Assembly: GCA_029984035.1 (NCBI GenBank)
Contig: JASBYJ010000004.1
Span: 1-64,000 of the forward strand
Direction of reading: 5' to 3'
From: Conchiformibius sp.
Lineage (GTDB): Bacteria; Pseudomonadota; Gammaproteobacteria; Burkholderiales; Neisseriaceae
DNA length: 64,000 bases
The notes under the pieces are model-generated. The model saw only the letters and a list, made by a program, of their open reading frames with translations. It did no database searches and had not been told where the DNA came from. Below, in pieces: positions 61,024 through 64,000 of the stretch (within the stretch, counting starts at the first letter, position 1; each line of letters begins with the position of its first letter). Made by a program: the position numbers and the translations under genes.

Positions 61024-61324
61024 GGGTAACTCCTCAAAAATGCGGTGGAAAGGTGCAAATCCTTCGGTTGGTTTGCCGTGTTTTCGTTTAACCGTGCCAC
61101 TGCCTTTCAGGCAGCGTGTTTGCCACAGATAATGAAAAACACTCTCATTCTAGAGTAAAGTTTGGTTGTAAACAATAGAAGTTATCATTAAATTTCGCAG
61201 TTGGCGGTTTTCGGCTATAATCTTTATTGTTGATACCGGGTTGATAAATCAAGGTTGTCTGAAATCGTCTGCTTCGGCATCGCTTGTCCGGAGCGGGGCT
61301 GCCTGAAACCGTAATTGAATTTTT
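61024..61324. other. Divergent fbpA-fbpB regulatory region
   Basis: 301 bp with the Fur-like box, a minus-strand promoter TTGTTT-17-TAGAAT just upstream of that box, a TATAAT at 61216-61221 on the + strand and DUS copies near 61105 and 61298. Confidence 0.6.
61128..61146. promoter_or_regulatory. Fur-like box
   Basis: The 19 bases match the Fur consensus GATAATGATAATCATTATC at 14 of 19 positions when read on the minus strand. It overlaps the start region of the fbpA transcript, where iron-loaded Fur would repress. Confidence 0.65.
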
Positions 61325-62926
61325 ATGATGAAAACTTTTTTGCCGCGCGTATGGCTGGCTTTGTGCATTTTATTGGTAGTTGTGCCCCTGTCGGTGATTA
61401 TTGCCGCATTGGGGGAATTTGATGCGGAAATTTGGGCGTTTTTACTGGATTACCAATTGCCAGAGCTATTGAAAAATACTTTGTTCATGGCGGCGGGCGT
61501 GGCATTCGGCGTAGCGTTTTTGGGTACTTCGGCGGCTTGGCTGACGGCGATGTATGAATTTCCCATGCGCGGATTTTTCTTTTGGGCATTGATGCTGCCT
61601 TTGGCGGTACCGGCTTATGTGGCGGCATTCACTTGGATTGGCGTGTTCGATTACACGGGCTGGATAAGCACTTGGCTGCGCGAAAGCAGGGGCTGGGAGA
61701 ACGGGCTGCCTGAAATCAGAAACCGTTGGGGTTTGCTGGCGGTAATGAGTTTGTGCTTTTATCCTTATGTATATCTGTTGGCGCGTAACGCCTTTTCGGG
61801 CATGGGGCAGCGTGCTTTGGAAGCGGGAGCATCGTTGGGTTTGTCGCCCTTGCGCTCGTTTTTCAAAATTGCGTTGCCGATGGCAAGGCCCTGGATTGCA
61901 GGCGGAACTCTGCTGGCATTGATGGAAGTGTTGGCGGATTTCGGTACGGTGGCGGTGTTTGGATACGGCAGTTTCACAACTGCGATTTATGAGGCCTGGT
62001 TCGGCTTTTTCTCTTTGCAGACTGCCAAACAGTTGGCGGCGATATTAATCGGCTTCGTATTTGTGATGGTGGCGTTGGAGCAGCTCAGCAGGGGCAGACG
62101 CCGTTTCGAGCGTGCGGGCAAGGCGCAGCGGCATATGCGCAAAAGGCTTTCAGGCAGCCTGAAATGGGCGGCATCTGCTTATTGTATGCTGTTGCTGGTA
62201 TTGGCTTTTGTTGCTCCATTGCTGCAATTGTTGTGGTGGGCGGCGGATACTTGGGAAACGGGCTGGAGCGGTAATTTGCTGCGACAGGCACAGAATTCGT
62301 TTACTGCGGCGGCAATCGCGGCGGTATGCGTGGCCGCTGTCGCTTTACTGCTGGCGTTGGCAAAACGTGCCGACCGCAGCCGTTTTGCCGCAGTTGCCGC
62401 CAAAATCGCCACTTTGGGCTATGCCGTACCGGGAACGGTATTGGCGGTGGGGATATTCGTACCGGTGGCTTATTTGGACAACTTTCTCATCAGTCGTTTT
62501 TCGTTTCCCGAAGGCACGACGGGTATTTTAAAAGGTACGCTGGCGGTGATGCTGCTGGCGTATTTGGTGCGTTTTCTGGCAGTGGCTTATTCTTCCGTAG
62601 AGGCAGGTTTGGAACGCATCAGCCCAAGCCAACCCGAAGCGGCGCGTTCGCTCGGGTGCGGTTCATGGGGTGTGTTGCGCAGAGTGTATCTGCCGATGCT
62701 CAAAGGCTCCGTTGCCACCGCCGTATTGATGACTTTTGTCGATATTATGAAGGAAATGCCGATTACGCTGATGATGCGCCCGTATGATTGGGATACATTG
62801 TCATCGGTGATTTATTCCTTCAATGCCGAAGGGCTGTATGCCGAGTCTGCGCTGCCTGCGCTGCTCATTATCGCAACAGGGCTGCTGCCCGTTATCTTAC
62901 TTTCGCGTACGGAACAGGTTTCATGA
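61325..62926 (+). CDS. fbpB: Iron(III) ABC transporter permease
   Basis: A 533-residue fused permease with two copies of the binding-protein-dependent transport domain, each about 260 residues, with EAGASLG and EAARSLG-type EAA loops near 180 and 435. About twelve hydrophobic segments. A DUS encodes SGSLK at the join between the two halves. The stop overlaps the ATPase start as ATGA. Confidence 0.9.
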   Translation: MMKTFLPRVWLALCILLVVVPLSVIIAALGEFDAEIWAFLLDYQLPELLKNTLFMAAGVAFGVAFLGTSAAWLTAMYEFPMRGFFFWALMLPLAVPAYVAAFTWIGVFDYTGWISTWLRESRGWENGLPEIRNRWGLLAVMSLCFYPYVYLLARNAFSGMGQRALEAGASLGLSPLRSFFKIALPMARPWIAGGTLLALMEVLADFGTVAVFGYGSFTTAIYEAWFGFFSLQTAKQLAAILIGFVFVMVALEQLSRGRRRFERAGKAQRHMRKRLSGSLKWAASAYCMLLLVLAFVAPLLQLLWWAADTWETGWSGNLLRQAQNSFTAAAIAAVCVAAVALLLALAKRADRSRFAAVAAKIATLGYAVPGTVLAVGIFVPVAYLDNFLISRFSFPEGTTGILKGTLAVMLLAYLVRFLAVAYSSVEAGLERISPSQPEAARSLGCGSWGVLRRVYLPMLKGSVATAVLMTFVDIMKEMPITLMMRPYDWDTLSSVIYSFNAEGLYAESALPALLIIATGLLPVILLSRTEQVS

Positions 62927-63951
62927 TTTTAAACGTATCCCAATTGGCACTTGCTTTTGACGGCAAACCGGTTTTGCAGGACTTTTCTTTTGCGTTGGAA
63001 GCGGGCGAAACCGCCTGTCTGCTCGGTGCTTCGGGCTGCGGAAAAACCACCGCTTTGCGCTGCATCGCCGGTTTTGAAACGCCGCAGGCAGGCAGTATCG
63101 AATTAAACGGCAGAACACTGTTTTCAGGCAGCCTGAACGTTCCCGCACATCAGCGCCGTATCGGCATGGTGTTTCAAGACTATGCCCTGTTTCCGCATTT
63201 GAATGTGGCCGACAATATTGCTTTCGGCCTGAATGACCGGAGCCGGAGCGAAAAAAATCAACGTGTCGGCGAATTGTTGCAGCTCATCGGATTGCCCGAC
63301 TACGGCAAACACTATCCGCACCAACTCTCGGGCGGACAACAACAGCGCGTTGCCTTAGCCAGAGCCTTGGCTCCCAAACCCGATTTGGTATTGTTGGACG
63401 AACCCTTTTCCAGCTTGGACAGCGATTTGCGCGGACGGCTGTCGCACGAAGTCCGCCGTCTGCTCAAGCAGGAGAACATCAGCGCCGTGATGGTTACGCA
63501 CGACCAATGCGAAGCCTTTGCCGTTGCCGACAAAGTCGGCATGATGTCCGAAGGCCGCCTGCAACAATGGGATACCCCGGCTGGCTTATACCGCAGACCC
63601 GCTACCGCCGCTGTGGCCGCTTTTATCGGAGAAGGCATATTCATCCGTGCGCAAGCGGACACTTCGGGAGCCGTCAATACCGCATTGGGTTCTTTGGAGG
63701 TGGCGGAAAACCTTTCAGGCAGCCTGAATATCTTGGTGCGTCCCGAGTATCTGGCTTTTTCGGCACGCAGCCCGCTCACCGCGGAAATCACCTCCAAACA
63801 TTTCGGCGGGCATTATTTCGATTACATGTTGCGTTTGGATAATGGCGAAGCCCTGCATATGCACGGCAGCGTGGAAGAAGATTATTCAGTGGGCAGCCGC
63901 ATAGGCATTAAAATAGTTAAGCAGGGCAAATGGGCGGCATTTCCACAATAA
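62923..63951 (+). CDS. fbpC: Iron(III) ABC transporter ATPase
   Basis: A 342-residue ATPase with Walker A GASGCGKTT at 35-43, signature LSGGQQQR at about 135 and Walker B LVLLDEPFSSLD, followed by a C-terminal regulatory (TOBE-like) region. Two DUS copies give SGSLN near residues 68-72 and again near 266-270. The start is ATG 62923, coupled to fbpB; the longer open frame upstream overlaps fbpB and is not used. Confidence 0.93.
   Translation: MILNVSQLALAFDGKPVLQDFSFALEAGETACLLGASGCGKTTALRCIAGFETPQAGSIELNGRTLFSGSLNVPAHQRRIGMVFQDYALFPHLNVADNIAFGLNDRSRSEKNQRVGELLQLIGLPDYGKHYPHQLSGGQQQRVALARALAPKPDLVLLDEPFSSLDSDLRGRLSHEVRRLLKQENISAVMVTHDQCEAFAVADKVGMMSEGRLQQWDTPAGLYRRPATAAVAAFIGEGIFIRAQADTSGAVNTALGSLEVAENLSGSLNILVRPEYLAFSARSPLTAEITSKHFGGHYFDYMLRLDNGEALHMHGSVEEDYSVGSRIGIKIVKQGKWAAFPQ
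63122..63137. repeat. Intragenic DUS in fbpC
   Basis: TTTCAGGCAGCCTGAA in the coding frame encodes Ser-Gly-Ser-Leu-Asn in a surface turn between the Walker A region and the Q-loop. A second copy lies near 63716. Confidence 0.9.
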
Positions 63952-64000
63952 TCTGCCGCAAACGTCAAACCAGAGCGTTACTTTTCATTTCTTCTGCCGT

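Noticed and set aside
62788..62922. 45-residue N-terminal extension of FbpC
   Set aside because: Overlaps the end of fbpB; the ATGA overlap at 62923 gives a normal ATPase start.

Overview
The window is chromosomal DNA of a member of the Neisseriaceae. The best evidence is a 12-mer DNA uptake sequence (DUS) of the AGGCTGCCTGAA dialect, dispersed through the window both between and inside genes at very roughly one to two copies per kilobase (estimated by eye). That dialect has been described for the Simonsiella/Alysiella-type branch (AG-simDUS). Gene content also fits: lolB-ispE-tRNA-Gln-prs-rplY, mlaFEDCBA, macAB, nadD-rsfS-rlmH, a periplasmic DNA ligase E and a divergent Fbp iron transporter. 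No prophage, insertion sequence, CRISPR array or rRNA operon was seen. Genus and species cannot be fixed from sequence alone.

Layout. 1-7 kb: a pentanucleotide-codon tandem repeat at the edge, recB, a duplicated intergenic element, then a CheY-like regulator and a membrane CheA-like kinase. 7-13 kb: plsC, map, a class II amidotransferase, apt, aroC, decayed ORFs and tag. 13.5-18 kb: a divergent zinc uptake locus (znuA against a 37-codon ORF-znuC-znuB) with Zur-like boxes, then thiB behind a TPP riboswitch. 18-25 kb: a small lipoprotein, glmU, pyrH, a DUF4375-like gene, frr, an S41 protease, hpt and an LpxL-type acyltransferase. 25-33 kb: tRNAs His/Arg/Pro, serS, rlmH, a TPR protein, rsfS, nadD, carbonic anhydrase, an M48 lipoprotein and sstT. 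33-41 kb: lolB, ispE, two tRNA-Gln, a DIP1984-type protein, prs, rplY, trkA, then a broken small membrane ORF and a small membrane protein gene behind a G12 tract that lies between -35 and -10. 41-49 kb: macB/macA, tRNA-Val and tRNA-Asp, a BON-LysM protein, a membrane protein, rmuC and purK. 50-55 kb: mlaFEDCBA, an acidic protein and ligE. 55-60 kb: iscR-iscS-rhodanese-fic-iscU-iscA, read on the minus strand from an IscR-like box. 60-64 kb: fbpA divergent from fbpBC with a Fur-like box between.

Several units form coherent circuits: zinc (Zur boxes with ZnuABC), iron (Fur box with FbpABC), Fe-S biogenesis (IscR with IscSUA), thiamine (riboswitch with ThiB), outer-membrane lipid asymmetry (Mla) and envelope lipoprotein/lipid A synthesis. 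DNA uptake is tied to the genome itself: DUS pairs form many of the intrinsic terminators, and single DUS copies inside genes encode recurring short peptides such as SGSL(K/N) and GCLK.

The most unusual points are: the candidate phase-variable promoter at 40.6 kb; the second copy of the znu divergent promoter region, with decayed Zur boxes, next to recB; the 37-residue membrane ORF coupled to znuC; the Fic protein with glutamine in place of the catalytic histidine inside the isc operon; and the CheA-like kinase that lacks a CheW domain.
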